NCBI GenBank assembly: GCA_965227875.1
Contig: OZ245783.1
Location: 248,001 to 312,000 of the forward strand
Source: G965227875 sp965227875
Lineage (GTDB): Bacteria > Pseudomonadota > Alphaproteobacteria > Rhizobiales > JAJFHC01
Length of the DNA: 64,000 nucleotides
Reading direction: 5' to 3'
Part shown: positions 25,798-34,345 of the stretch, piece after piece
Position numbering within the stretch: the first letter of the stretch is position 1
Layout: each line of letters opens with the position of its first letter
Notes under the pieces: generated by a model
The model's input: only the letters and a program-made list of their open reading frames with translations
Databases searched by the model: none
What the model was told of the DNA's origin: nothing
Position numbers and translations under genes: made by a program

Positions 25798-26081
25798 TTC
25801 ATCCTCCTGTTGAAGCAATGAAACAGTGTGATTTTCTGGAGTTGTGTTCTGAAGGCCCAGATGTGGCGCCTTCGCATCGCGATTTAGTAAAGGCTCGCAC
25901 CGTTTCAAGATGTTTGCATGAGACCCATGTCCAGCATGGGGCAATCGCACCCAACACCCGTCTTGAACCGGGCTTACCACCTTACCAAATAGTCCGCCGC
26001 AGGTGCCGATTTCGGATCTGCGAACGGAAACCGAGACGGCTTCCGTGGCGTTTACATTGCTTCTCAAGGAGGATGTAAATC

Positions 26082-26204
26082 ATGATGCATGCAAGACCCG
26101 CCAAGATGGCCACGCGGCGACACGGCCACCAGTCCGCGATCGCGGTGGCACCGACGCATCCTGGACCTCGCAATCGCGCTCGTGCCTGCGGGAGGATCCC
26201 GTGA
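26082..26204 (+). CDS. Putative 40-residue basic leader peptide
   Basis: A small frame preceded by AAGGAGG at 26067-26073, an almost ideal ribosome site, starting with two ATG codons. The 40-residue product is rich in Arg, His, Ala and Pro with no membrane segment. Its TGA overlaps the ATG of the following membrane-protein gene (TGATG at 26202-26206), the pattern of translational coupling. It may be a leader peptide whose translation opens the next gene, or simply a coupled small protein. No homologue is recognised. Confidence 0.5.
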   Translation: MMHARPAKMATRRHGHQSAIAVAPTHPGPRNRARACGRIP

Positions 26205-26572
26205 TGCGCGTCAATAATGATCCAACATGGGACGGAAACAGTTGGCCGGAATACCCGGACGTACACGAAGGCCTCCTGCGCATCGGACTGTCCGCCGCTC
26301 TTTCCTTCTTCCTGGCTTCGTTCTGGCCGATGCCGCTCGTTCCCCTGATGATGCATTATCTGCTTCTGATCTCGGCCTCGGCCTCGGGCGTTTCCGCACT
26401 CCTGCGGGGGGAGAGCCCGTTCGCACCGGTGTTTACCAGATGGGACGACGCCGCAATACTCCTGCTGGCGTCCATGCTGGCGTTCCGGCTTGTCGAACCG
26501 GAAGCGATCGAACCGTTTCTGACGTTCGGAGACCACGTCGCCGGGGTTGAGAAGTCGATCTACGCCCGGTAG
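26204..26572 (+). CDS. Small membrane protein of unknown function
   Basis: 122 residues with at least two hydrophobic spans (IGLSAALSFFLASFWPMPL and WDDAAILLLASMLAFRLV) and an amphipathic stretch between. GGAGG at 26191-26195 serves either the ATG at 26204 or a GTG at 26201. It lies just before the dehydratase remnant and the copper genes. I do not recognise the family; it recalls other small two-span inner-membrane proteins. Confidence 0.6.
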   Translation: MRVNNDPTWDGNSWPEYPDVHEGLLRIGLSAALSFFLASFWPMPLVPLMMHYLLLISASASGVSALLRGESPFAPVFTRWDDAAILLLASMLAFRLVEPEAIEPFLTFGDHVAGVEKSIYAR

Positions 26573-26657
26573 ACGCTGAGGCCGCGGCCTGAAGCGATGT
26601 AAATCCGACGCTCGTGCCCACAGGAAACGATCGGGCGATGCGGCGTAGCCAGGATAG

Positions 26658-26793
26658 ACGGGTCCGTCGTCGGCATCGCAGCGGTACTTAACGCTCAGAC
26701 CGACATCACAGGCCGGACGGTCGCCACCGTGATCATCGGCGGTGACATCGACCGGACACGATTCTGCGGGTTGGTTGGAGCGAACGGCGGATA
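26658..26793 (+). pseudogene. Threonine-dehydratase-like C-terminal remnant A
   Basis: The frame ending TAG at 26793 reads VVGIAAVLNAQTDITGRTV, then a GGDIDRTRFCGL-like end. This matches the C-terminal GGNxD glycine-loop tail of PLP-dependent threonine/serine dehydratases. Only about 45 residues remain and there is no start. Over 99 aligned bases, 78 agree by eye with remnant B at 31.6 kb. The rest of the 460-base gap (26573-26657 and 26794-27034) holds no gene, but the second part contains a copper-type promoter. Confidence 0.6.
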
Positions 26794-26889
26794 GCAACCC
26801 GACTTTCACCGGCACCAAGTCGGTCCGCCAGTCATTGGTCTCCTGTACAGTTGTTTTTGTCCAAACGGCCAGCCCGACGGAGTTTTCGA

Positions 26890-26920
26890 TTGACTTTCCA
26901 GCAGGTGGAAGCTGTGACGA
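26890..26920 (+). promoter_or_regulatory. CueR/MerR-type copper promoter with long spacer
   Basis: TTGACT at 26890-26895 overlaps the dyad TTTCC-N7-GGAAG (26895-26911). A -10-like TGACGA follows at 26915-26920, leaving a 19-base spacer. The arrangement is that of known CueR targets such as E. coli copA: a -35 box, a TTCC...GGAA dyad inside an over-long spacer, and a weak -10. It lies about 115 bases upstream of the first copper-island gene. No merR-type gene is in the window, so the regulator would act from elsewhere. Confidence 0.55.
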
Positions 26921-27034
26921 TATCCCACGTGAATTGACCGGGATTCGCCGAGTCACGAACAATTGTTCGCGCGCTTCGATTCCGGACGATTTTTGTAATT
27001 CCGCCTTACCCGCAGCCGTGATAGCCAGTGCAAC

Positions 27035-27409
27035 ATGGTCAGGAAATTTTTGAGCATAGCTGTCTTGTTTGCATGGGTACTCGTGCAGACTATGCCGCTC
27101 ATGGCTGATTCACTGACCTTCGGCGCTTCAATCGACGCAGCGGCCTTCACGGCGACTTCGCAGACCGCAAAAACCGTGGCGGACTGTCATTCGCATACGG
27201 ATCGAACCTCCTCGCATGACTCCGACGGGGATGCAGATCATTCCATCTTGAAATTCTGCTGCAGCGCAGTGTGCCTGCTGGATTTCGTGCAGCTGACAAG
27301 CGGCGAGCAGGCAGAGTTTCCACATCCCGACTGGACGGCGTATCTGCAGGGCCGTCCCTCGGCGACCAACTGCAAACCTTATATCCCCCCACCCAATTCC
27401 TTCGTCTGA
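27035..27409 (+). CDS. Secreted His/Cys/Asp-rich protein, copper-island first gene
   Basis: 124 residues: a signal peptide (about 25 residues, cleaving near LMADS), then a His/Asp/Ser-rich segment (DCHSHTDRTSSHDSDGDADHS) that looks metal-binding, and a hydrophobic CCSAVCLLDFV stretch with three cysteines. It resembles the CopL/DUF2946 type of copper-associated proteins by composition and position. The ribosome site is weak and the family assignment tentative. Confidence 0.6.
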   Translation: MVRKFLSIAVLFAWVLVQTMPLMADSLTFGASIDAAAFTATSQTAKTVADCHSHTDRTSSHDSDGDADHSILKFCCSAVCLLDFVQLTSGEQAEFPHPDWTAYLQGRPSATNCKPYIPPPNSFV

Positions 27410-27486
27410 CGGACAAACCACAAAGATACTCCGGCGCGTGGTCGCCTGGATGCCCTTGTGCATTCTGAAGACGATTGGAATGGAAG

Positions 27487-27771
27487 ATGACGTTTCACTG
27501 GCGAACCTGTTTCGTCGCAATCGCGGCGATTGCGGGACTCCCTGCCGGCGCGGCCTCTGCTGCCGACACCGACGACATGAACGCAGCCGACCCTGACGCA
27601 CGGGTCCCGAAGCTGCACTACCGGCCCGTCCTGCGGGACTACAGGGCTTCACCGATCACCACGCAGGCATCGGATTGGCGCGAAATGAACGATCGTGCCG
27701 AAGCAATCGGCGGACCGCGAGGTCAGTTGAGGTCCGTCGACGAGCCTATCCGCAAGAGACAGAGAAACTAG
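27487..27771 (+). CDS. Small periplasmic protein of copper-efflux loci
   Basis: 94 residues with a signal peptide (cleaving near ASAAD) and a conserved-looking core, LHYRPVLRDYRASPITTQASDWREMNDRAEAIGG. Short proteins with the same pattern (YR...DYR...DWR..N...IGG) commonly sit between copper and heavy-metal resistance genes. Their function is not established. It is followed 38 bases later by the TolC-type gene in the same direction. Confidence 0.62.
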   Translation: MTFHWRTCFVAIAAIAGLPAGAASAADTDDMNAADPDARVPKLHYRPVLRDYRASPITTQASDWREMNDRAEAIGGPRGQLRSVDEPIRKRQRN

Positions 27772-27809
27772 AAACCGGCGCCCATACGGAGACGCCACAG
27801 GGGAGCGAT

Positions 27810-29252
27810 ATGTCAGAACGACAACGCAACAGGACATCACGGGCCATGGCCGTGCTGGCGGTCACGACTTTATTGGCAGGATGCGCGACAGCCGACGAGG
27901 AAGGTGCGTTTCGCCAGGCGAACGCCCTCATCACGGAGCGCGCTGGAACGAGCGCCGTCTGGAAACGGGACCAGGGCACCACGGCGCAGGCCAACATAGA
28001 GGCACGGCGCATCTTGGAGGGTGCGCTCACGCTCGATGGCGCGGTCCAGCTGGCGCTTCTTCGCAGCCCGTCCATTCAGGCGAAGCTGGCGAAGATCGGC
28101 ATCGCGGAAGCCGACATCGTCCAGGCCGGCCGCATCCAGAACCCGGTGCTCTCGCTCGGGCGCATCGCGGGCGGCGGGGTCATCGAAATCGAGCGCCAGA
28201 TCCTGTTCAGTCTTGTCTCGCTTTTTACGCTCGGAAGCCGGACCGAGATTGCCAGAGACGAAGCGGAACGGGTTCGCTACACCACCGCCCTCGAAGTGCT
28301 GACTGCGGCACAGTCCGCGAAGACCGCATGGATCGAGGCGGTCGCCGCCAACGAAAGGATGGCCACCATGCAGCGTATCTTCGACTCAGCAGACAGCGCC
28401 GAGCAACTCTCGATGCGCCTCGCTGCGGCCGGCAGCATGACCGCACTCGACCAGGCAAAGGTAAAGGTGATGAAAGCCGAAACTGCCGCGCAATTGGGAA
28501 AGCTGCGCGTCGCCGCCGGCATGGCCAGAGAAAAGCTGATCCGTTCGATGGGGCTCTGGGGCAAGGACACCGAATTCACACTGCCCTCACGCCTGCCTGA
28601 GCTGCCCTCGAGGCCACACACCGAAAACCGGATCGAGCGCTCCGCACTTGTGATGCGCCTCGACGTGAAGGCGGCCCGCAAGGACGTGGAGAAACTGAAG
28701 AAGGCAATCGACCTTACCGCCTTCACCAGCGTCGTAAGCCTGTTCGAGATCTCTGGGTACGCCATCGACGAACGCGAAAAAGAGGATGGCGAGACGTCGA
28801 AGAATCACCTTCATGGAGTGGAGCTCGAGTTCGCCATTCCGATTTTCGATCCCGGCGACGCGAAGGTGTCCAGGGCCAAATGGACGTATATCCAGGCTGT
28901 CAACGAACTGCAGGCCATCGCGATCAAGGCACGCTCAGAGGTGCGCGAAGCCTATCTCCGATACCGCGGTGCCTTTGATCTGGCACGACACTACGGAGGC
29001 ACGCTAGTCCCGCTCACCCGACGCATCACCGACGAGGAGCTGCTCAGGTACAACGGAATGCTGACAAGCGTTTTCGATCTGCTGGCCGCCAACCGGCAAC
29101 AGTCCCAGGCCTTGATGACCCAGATTGAAGCAAGACGAGACTTTTGGTTGGCAAAGGCCCAGCTCGATTTCGCGACGACCACCGGCAGCAGCAGCGGTGT
29201 TTCCGTAAACACCGAGGTCGCAGCCGCGGCCGGCGGACAGGAGGAGCATTGA
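27810..29252 (+). CDS. TolC-family outer membrane efflux lipoprotein
   Basis: 480 residues. A lipoprotein signal ends at the lipobox LAGC (Cys25). The outer-membrane efflux protein repeat structure follows: two long helical/strand halves, with LTLDGAVQLALLRSPSIQAKLA starting the first and long coiled helices such as AVQ/AEQLSMRLAAAGSMTALD. These proteins form the outer channel for RND or other pumps and are often called CopB/CusC-like in copper loci. No RND pump or membrane-fusion protein is encoded beside it. Confidence 0.82.
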   Translation: MSERQRNRTSRAMAVLAVTTLLAGCATADEEGAFRQANALITERAGTSAVWKRDQGTTAQANIEARRILEGALTLDGAVQLALLRSPSIQAKLAKIGIAEADIVQAGRIQNPVLSLGRIAGGGVIEIERQILFSLVSLFTLGSRTEIARDEAERVRYTTALEVLTAAQSAKTAWIEAVAANERMATMQRIFDSADSAEQLSMRLAAAGSMTALDQAKVKVMKAETAAQLGKLRVAAGMAREKLIRSMGLWGKDTEFTLPSRLPELPSRPHTENRIERSALVMRLDVKAARKDVEKLKKAIDLTAFTSVVSLFEISGYAIDEREKEDGETSKNHLHGVELEFAIPIFDPGDAKVSRAKWTYIQAVNELQAIAIKARSEVREAYLRYRGAFDLARHYGGTLVPLTRRITDEELLRYNGMLTSVFDLLAANRQQSQALMTQIEARRDFWLAKAQLDFATTTGSSSGVSVNTEVAAAAGGQEEH

Positions 29253-29256
29253 TCTC

Positions 29257-30561
29257 ATGACAGGCAGTTTCAACAGGCGCCAGTTTCTCGCCACCGGCGC
29301 CGCAGCCATCGTCGGGGCCGGCGCGGTCTCCCGGACGTCGCAGGCCGCCGTGCCCGAAGCCGCGTTCCAGAACACGGCAAGCATGGTCGTGCCGCCATTG
29401 CCGGCGCAAGGCCCGCACTTCAACCCCGTGGTGACGCTCAACGGCTGGTCGGCACCCTCCCGCCTCAGGGATGGCGTCCGAGAATTCCATCTGGTCGCAG
29501 AACCGGTCATCCGGCAACTCGCTCCCGGCATGGTGGCGAACCTGTGGGGCTACAACGGGCAAAGCCCCGGGCCGACGATCGAATGCGTCGAGGGAGAACG
29601 CGTCCGCATCTATGTGACCAACAAACTGCCCGAACACACCACCATCCACTGGCACGGCATTATCCTGCCTTCTGGAATGGACGGCGTCGGTGGTCTCAAC
29701 CAGCCGCAGATCAAGCCGGGCGAGACCTTCCTCTACGAATTCGAGATGAAAAAGTCCGGCACTTTCATGTACCACCCCCACGCCGACGAGATGACGCAGA
29801 TGGCCATGGGGATGATGGGCTTCCTCGTCGTACATCCCAGGGACCCGGACCAGCACAGGGTCGACCGCGACTTCGTATTCCTTATGTCATCCTACGACAT
29901 CGACCCGGGTGCCTACACGCCCAAGGTCAATACGATGCTCGATTTCAATCTGTGGACCTGGAACAGCCGGGTGTTTCCGGGGATCGACCATCTCGTCGTG
30001 CGCCAGGATGACCGGGTGCGGGTTCGCTTCGGCAATCTCACCATGACGAACCATCCGATCCACATGCACGGTTACGACTTCGAGGTGACCTGCACTGATG
30101 GTGGCTGGGTACCCGAAAGCGCACGCTGGCCCGAAGTCACGGTGGACTGCGCCATCGGCCAGATGCGCGCGTTCGAGTTCCTCGCCGAAAATCCCGGAGA
30201 CTGGGCCATTCACTGCCATAAGGCGCATCACACCATGAATGCCATGGGCCACGACGTGCCCACAATGATCGGTGTCGACCACCGTTCGATCGCGAAAAAG
30301 ATCGTCACACTCGTTCCCGAATACATGGTGATGGGCGAGCGTGGCATGGCAGACATGGGCACGATGGAAATGCCCCTGCCCGACAACACCCTGCCGATGA
30401 TGACCGGCTGGGGACAATTCGGCCCCATCGAAATGGGCGGAATGTTCTCGGTCGTGAAGGTTCGGGAGAACCAGCCCGAACGCGATTACAGCGACCCCGG
30501 CTGGTACGAGTTCCCAGACGGCACAGTCGCTTACAAGGTCGACCCCGCGAAAAACTCCTGA
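29257..30561 (+). CDS. Multicopper oxidase, Tat-exported (CopA-like)
   Basis: 434 residues. The twin-arginine signal NRRQFLATGAAAIVGAGAV directs folded export. Copper sites are visible: HWHG at 131-134 and MYHPHAD around 171-177 (type 2/3), then HPIHMHGYDF, and the HCHKAHHTMNAM segment with the type 1 Cys-His-Met ligands. It likely oxidises Cu(I) in the periplasm. It begins 4 bases after the TolC gene, with GGAGG upstream, and the C terminus carries extra Met residues (MGERGMADMGTMEM) typical of cuprous oxidases. Confidence 0.92.
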   Translation: MTGSFNRRQFLATGAAAIVGAGAVSRTSQAAVPEAAFQNTASMVVPPLPAQGPHFNPVVTLNGWSAPSRLRDGVREFHLVAEPVIRQLAPGMVANLWGYNGQSPGPTIECVEGERVRIYVTNKLPEHTTIHWHGIILPSGMDGVGGLNQPQIKPGETFLYEFEMKKSGTFMYHPHADEMTQMAMGMMGFLVVHPRDPDQHRVDRDFVFLMSSYDIDPGAYTPKVNTMLDFNLWTWNSRVFPGIDHLVVRQDDRVRVRFGNLTMTNHPIHMHGYDFEVTCTDGGWVPESARWPEVTVDCAIGQMRAFEFLAENPGDWAIHCHKAHHTMNAMGHDVPTMIGVDHRSIAKKIVTLVPEYMVMGERGMADMGTMEMPLPDNTLPMMTGWGQFGPIEMGGMFSVVKVRENQPERDYSDPGWYEFPDGTVAYKVDPAKNS

Positions 30562-30571
30562 GGAAATACAA

Positions 30572-31063
30572 ATGAAGAGACCGCTTGTCGTAGCTGCCCT
30601 TTTATGTGCAATCGCCGCCACAGCCGCGGCCCACGGGAAGAAACACGATACCGAAAAGAGCGACGTGCCCGCCAACCTGGACCTGGTCGAGAACGCGTTC
30701 GGAAAAACCGGTGATCCGAATGCCGTGTCCCGGACCATTCTCGTCACCATGGGTGACGATATGCGCTTCGAGCCGGACAACGTCGTCGCCACCATCGGCG
30801 AAACCATCCGATTCGTCGTCCGAAATGACGGCTATCAGATCCACGAAATGGTCATCGGCCGCGCCGAGGACAATCGGGAGCATGCCGTGATGATGAAGAA
30901 GTTCCCGAACATGGAACACAGCGAGCCCTACATGGCGCATGCGAGCGAAGGCCAGACGGCCGAAATCATCTGGACGTTCTCCAGGCCAGGTGAGTTCGAA
31001 TTCGCCTGCCTGGTGGGCGATCACTACGAAAGAGGCATGAAGGGCACCATCACCGTGAAGTAA
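30572..31063 (+). CDS. Periplasmic cupredoxin (plastocyanin/azurin-like)
   Basis: 163 residues with a signal peptide (about 20 residues ending AAAH) and one cupredoxin domain. The type 1 copper ligands are IHEMV (His) and the FACLVGDHYERGM loop (Cys, His, Met). A Met/His-rich insert (MMKKFPNMEH) lies between them. It may carry copper or electrons for the oxidase 10 bases upstream. The same operon and direction support this. Confidence 0.87.
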   Translation: MKRPLVVAALLCAIAATAAAHGKKHDTEKSDVPANLDLVENAFGKTGDPNAVSRTILVTMGDDMRFEPDNVVATIGETIRFVVRNDGYQIHEMVIGRAEDNREHAVMMKKFPNMEHSEPYMAHASEGQTAEIIWTFSRPGEFEFACLVGDHYERGMKGTITVK

Positions 31064-31120
31064 CGCGCCCTCCATCGTATCCCCGGAAACGCGACAACCA
31101 AACGTAAAAAGGACACCCAA

Positions 31121-31423
31121 ATGACGAACAAGATCAAACGCGCATTCCTCATTGCGGCAGGCGCCGCGGCAATGGCGCTCGCACCGCTGACGGCATCGGC
31201 CGAAGCTCCCGTCTGGACGAAGGGCGAGGTGACCAAGATCGACACCGAGCAGGGAAAAGTCACTGTGCGGCATGAGGAGATCACCAATCTCGACATGCCC
31301 GCCATGCGGATGATCTTCCAGGTCGCCGATCCTGAAATCCTCGCAAACCTGCAGGTCGGCGAAACGAAGGAGTTCTACTTCGTCGATGAAAACGGCCGCA
31401 TGATGATCCGGCAGGTGAGATAA
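31121..31423 (+). CDS. CusF-like periplasmic copper-binding protein
   Basis: 100 residues, signal peptide about 27 residues (ending ASAEA). The OB-fold core shows the CusF Cu(I)/Ag(I) motif as VTVRHEEITNLDMPAMRMIF, with the His and two Met ligands intact. The aromatic residue that caps copper in E. coli CusF (Trp) is not obvious at the same place. It probably shuttles copper, normally to a CusCBA pump, which is absent here. Last gene of the island. Confidence 0.85.
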   Translation: MTNKIKRAFLIAAGAAAMALAPLTASAEAPVWTKGEVTKIDTEQGKVTVRHEEITNLDMPAMRMIFQVADPEILANLQVGETKEFYFVDENGRMMIRQVR

Positions 31424-31441
31424 AATGCGCTGAGAAGTGTT

Positions 31442-31481
31442 GTCCCCGGGTATCCCAGACTTTTCGTGGAGACCCGGGGAC
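31442..31481. repeat. Perfect 10-base inverted repeat at island edge
   Basis: GTCCCCGGGT at 31442-31451 and ACCCGGGGAC at 31472-31481, with a 20-base loop. It falls just after the CusF gene and immediately before dehydratase remnant B. There is no T-tract, so it is not a standard terminator. It could be a terminator variant or a recombination scar. Confidence 0.5.
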
Positions 31482-31483
31482 TT

Positions 31484-31714
31484 CCAACCTGCTTTTCCAA
31501 CGACTACGTGGCGAGCGACGCGGAGGTGCGCGACGCAATGCGGTTCGCCTTCGAAAACTACCGCATCGTCGTCGAACCCGGCGTCGCGGTCGGTATCGCC
31601 GCAGTGCTGAACGGGCAGATCGACATCGCCGGACGGACGGTCGTCACGGTGGTCACCGGTGGCAACATCGACCGGGCGCGGTTCTGCGGATTGCTCGACC
31701 CGGCCTGTGGATAG
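31484..31714 (+). pseudogene. Threonine-dehydratase-like C-terminal remnant B
   Basis: About 76 residues reading FSNDYVASDAEVRDAMRFAF, then VVEPGVAVGIAAVLNGQIDI and VVTGGNIDRARFCGLL, ending TAG at 31714. This is the C-terminal third of a PLP threonine/serine dehydratase domain, with no PLP lysine region and no start for a complete enzyme. It is longer than remnant A at 26.7 kb. The remaining DNA up to 31812 holds no gene that I can support. Confidence 0.65.
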
Positions 31715-31812
31715 GGGCACGCCCTGCGGTCCCGGAACACGGCGCAACCGTTATACTCGGCGTCTGAGGTCCATGATTCGCCCACACACCGAGCCGGAAC
31801 CGCCGCCTACCA

Positions 31813-33624
31813 ATGACGCACCCCGCCCCCGCCGACCCCAAGGCCGCCGTCCTCCACGACGTCTTCGGCTACACCACCTTTCGCGGCGCGCAGGCGGAGA
31901 TCATCGACGCGGTGCTGGCGGGCGAGAGCGTTCTGGCGGTCATGCCCACGGGCTCGGGCAAGTCCATGTGCTACCAGATCCCCGCCCTGATGGCCGGCGG
32001 GCTCACCATCGTCGTCTCGCCGCTGGTCGCCCTCATGCAGGACCAGGTCGCCGCCCTCGAGGTCGCCGGCGTGGCGGCGGGCACGATCAACTCGTCGCGT
32101 CCGCGCGAGGACAACGTCGCCACCTGGCGCCGGGCGGCGGCGGGCGAGCTCAGCCTGCTCTACATGGCGCCCGAGCGCCTGATGACCGAGCGCATGCTGT
32201 CGGCCCTGTCGCGCCTGCCGGTCAAGCTCTTCGCCGTCGACGAGGCGCATTGCATCTCGCAGTGGGGCCCGGCATTCCGGCCGGAATACGAAGCCCTGTC
32301 CGCGTTGCGCCAGCACTTCCCCGGCACGCCCGTCGTGGCCCTGACGGCGACGGCCGATGACGTCACCAGGTCGGACATCGCCGCCCGGCTTTTCGGCGGC
32401 GCGGGGCGCATCTTCGTCTCCGGCTTCGACCGGCCCAACATCTCGCTCGCGGTGGAAATGAAGCGCAACTGGCAGGCCCAGCTTCTGGCCTTCCTCGCCG
32501 ACCGGCGCGGCGACAGCGGCATCGTCTACTGCCTCTCGAGGCGCAAGACCGAAGAGACCGCCGCCCTGCTGGTGCGCGAGGGCTATCCCGCGCTCGCCTA
32601 CCATGCTGGCATGGACCGCGAGGACCGCATCGCCAACCACCGCCGCTTCCTCGACGAACCCGGCACCATCGTCGTCGCCACCATCGCGTTCGGCATGGGC
32701 ATCGACAAGCCCGACGTGCGCTTCGTCTTCCACACCGACATCCCGGGCTCCGTGGAGGCCTATTACCAGGAGATCGGCCGCGCGGGCCGCGACGGCGAAC
32801 CGGCCGACGCCCACATGCTCTACGGCCTCGACGACCTGCGCATGCGCCGGCTCTTCATCGAGGACGAGGACACCTCCGACGAACGCCGGCGGCGCGAGCA
32901 CAAGCGCCTCGACGCCCTGGTCGCCTATTGCGAGGCGCCCGAATGCCGCCGCGAGACGCTGCTCGCCTATTTCGACGAGACGCCCGAGGCCTGCGGCAAC
33001 TGCGATCTCTGCCTTAACCCGGTCGAGCGCGTCGATGGCACCGCCGAGGCCGCCGCCGCCATCACCGCGGTGCGCGAGACCGGCGAGCGCTTCGGCGCGT
33101 CGCATGTCATCGACGTGCTGCGCGGGGCCGACAACGCGAAGGTGCGCGAGTTTGGCCACGACCGGCACGAGGCCTACGGCGCGGGCCGGCACATGGCCAA
33201 GGACGCCTGGCGGTCGATCCTGCGCCAGCTCGTCGCCGCCGGGTTCCTCAAGCTCGACGTCGGCGGCTATGGCGGCCTGAGCCTGACGCCGCGCGGACGC
33301 CGGCTCGCCGCGGGCGACGAGACCTTCAGCTACCGCCCCGACACCGTCGCCCCGGCGAAGCGCACGCCGCGCAAGGCACGCGCCACCGACATCGTCTTCT
33401 CGGGCGAAGACGCCGACCTGCTCGGGCGCCTCAAGAGCCTGCGCACCGACCTCGCCCGCGAGCGCGGCGTGCCGCCCTACGTCATCTTCCCCGACCGTGC
33501 GCTGGAGGACATGGTCGCCCGCCGCCCCGCCTCGCGCGACGAGTTCGCCGAGGTCCACGGCGTCGGCGACAGCAAGCTCCGCGACTTCGCCACCCCCTTC
33601 CTCGCCGCCATCGCCGCCGGCTGA
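31813..33624 (+). CDS. recQ: ATP-dependent DNA helicase RecQ
   Basis: 3'-5' DNA helicase of recombination and replication-fork repair. The 603-residue product has Walker A PTGSGKSM (45-52), the Walker B helicase box VDEAHCISQWG, the helicase C domain (ATIAFGMGIDKPDVRFVFH) and the RecQ zinc domain cysteines (CEAPECRRE, CGNCDLC). A winged helix and a C-terminal HRDC domain follow (RTDLARERGVPPYVIF). The length equals E. coli RecQ (609). No operon partner; repeats follow. Confidence 0.96.
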   Translation: MTHPAPADPKAAVLHDVFGYTTFRGAQAEIIDAVLAGESVLAVMPTGSGKSMCYQIPALMAGGLTIVVSPLVALMQDQVAALEVAGVAAGTINSSRPREDNVATWRRAAAGELSLLYMAPERLMTERMLSALSRLPVKLFAVDEAHCISQWGPAFRPEYEALSALRQHFPGTPVVALTATADDVTRSDIAARLFGGAGRIFVSGFDRPNISLAVEMKRNWQAQLLAFLADRRGDSGIVYCLSRRKTEETAALLVREGYPALAYHAGMDREDRIANHRRFLDEPGTIVVATIAFGMGIDKPDVRFVFHTDIPGSVEAYYQEIGRAGRDGEPADAHMLYGLDDLRMRRLFIEDEDTSDERRRREHKRLDALVAYCEAPECRRETLLAYFDETPEACGNCDLCLNPVERVDGTAEAAAAITAVRETGERFGASHVIDVLRGADNAKVREFGHDRHEAYGAGRHMAKDAWRSILRQLVAAGFLKLDVGGYGGLSLTPRGRRLAAGDETFSYRPDTVAPAKRTPRKARATDIVFSGEDADLLGRLKSLRTDLARERGVPPYVIFPDRALEDMVARRPASRDEFAEVHGVGDSKLRDFATPFLAAIAAG

Positions 33625-33659
33625 CAAGGGCACGCATGTGCCCGAACGGCCTCGGATAC

Positions 33660-34345
33660 CCGTCGCTGGATACGCGGGTCAAGCCCGCGCAAGGCGGGTG
33701 GTGTTGAGGTTGCCCCCTACTCACACGCCTTTGCCGGGCCCCGACCCGGCAATCCAGCTGCACCATGCGGGGGGCAAAGGCACGCCGGAGCCCCGAACGG
33801 CCCCGGTCTTTCCTCACGGAAAACCGGGGAACGAAACCCGCATTTCCCCAATCGCCCCTCTCCACTCCCGTGTCCCGGAGGCGCGCCAGCGCAATCCGGG
33901 ACCGTCCCTGCCCCAGGCGCCTGCCGCTGGATACGCGGGTCAAGCCCGCGCAAGACGAGAGGGCAAATGTCGCCCACTCTCCCGCCTTTGCCGGGCCCGA
34001 CCCGGTAATCCAGCCACACCATGCGGGCGGACAAAGGCGCTCTGGAGCCCCGAACGGCCCCGGTCTTTCCTCCCGGAAAACCGGGGAACGAAACCAGCCG
34101 TTTCCGCAATCGCCCCTCTCCACTCCCGTGTCCCGGAGCCGCGCCAGCGCAATCCGGGACCGTCCTGGCCTCAGGCGCCTGCCGATGGATACGCGGGTCA
34201 AGCCCGCGCAAGGCGGGTGGGGTTAAGGTCGCCCCCCACTCACACGCTTTTGCCGGGCTCGACCCGGCAATCCAGCCACACGCATCGTCCCCGCCGCTTC
34301 TGGATTCGCGGTTCAGGCCCGCACAAGGTGGGTGGAGTTTGGGGC
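33660..34345. repeat. Tandem mosaic palindromic repeat array, about 260-base period
   Basis: No gene. Units contain the CGCTGGATACGCGGGTCAAG...CGCGCAAGG hairpin (starting near 33665, 33926 and 34184, i.e. 261 and 258 bases apart), TTTGCCGGGCCCGACCCGGCAATCCAG (near 33730, 33987 and 34250), CGGCCCCGGTCTTTCC...GAAAACCGGGG (33797 and 34057), and a CCCGTGTCCCGGAG...AATCCGGGACCG dyad absent from the other arrays. Module content overlaps the 19.4 kb array, but sequence and order differ, so this is a second subtype. Confidence 0.9.

Noticed and set aside
25982..26962. 326-residue minus-strand frame over the small membrane protein region
   Set aside because: Antisense to the better supported small genes; it also reads through the dehydratase remnant and the copper promoter and has no domain.
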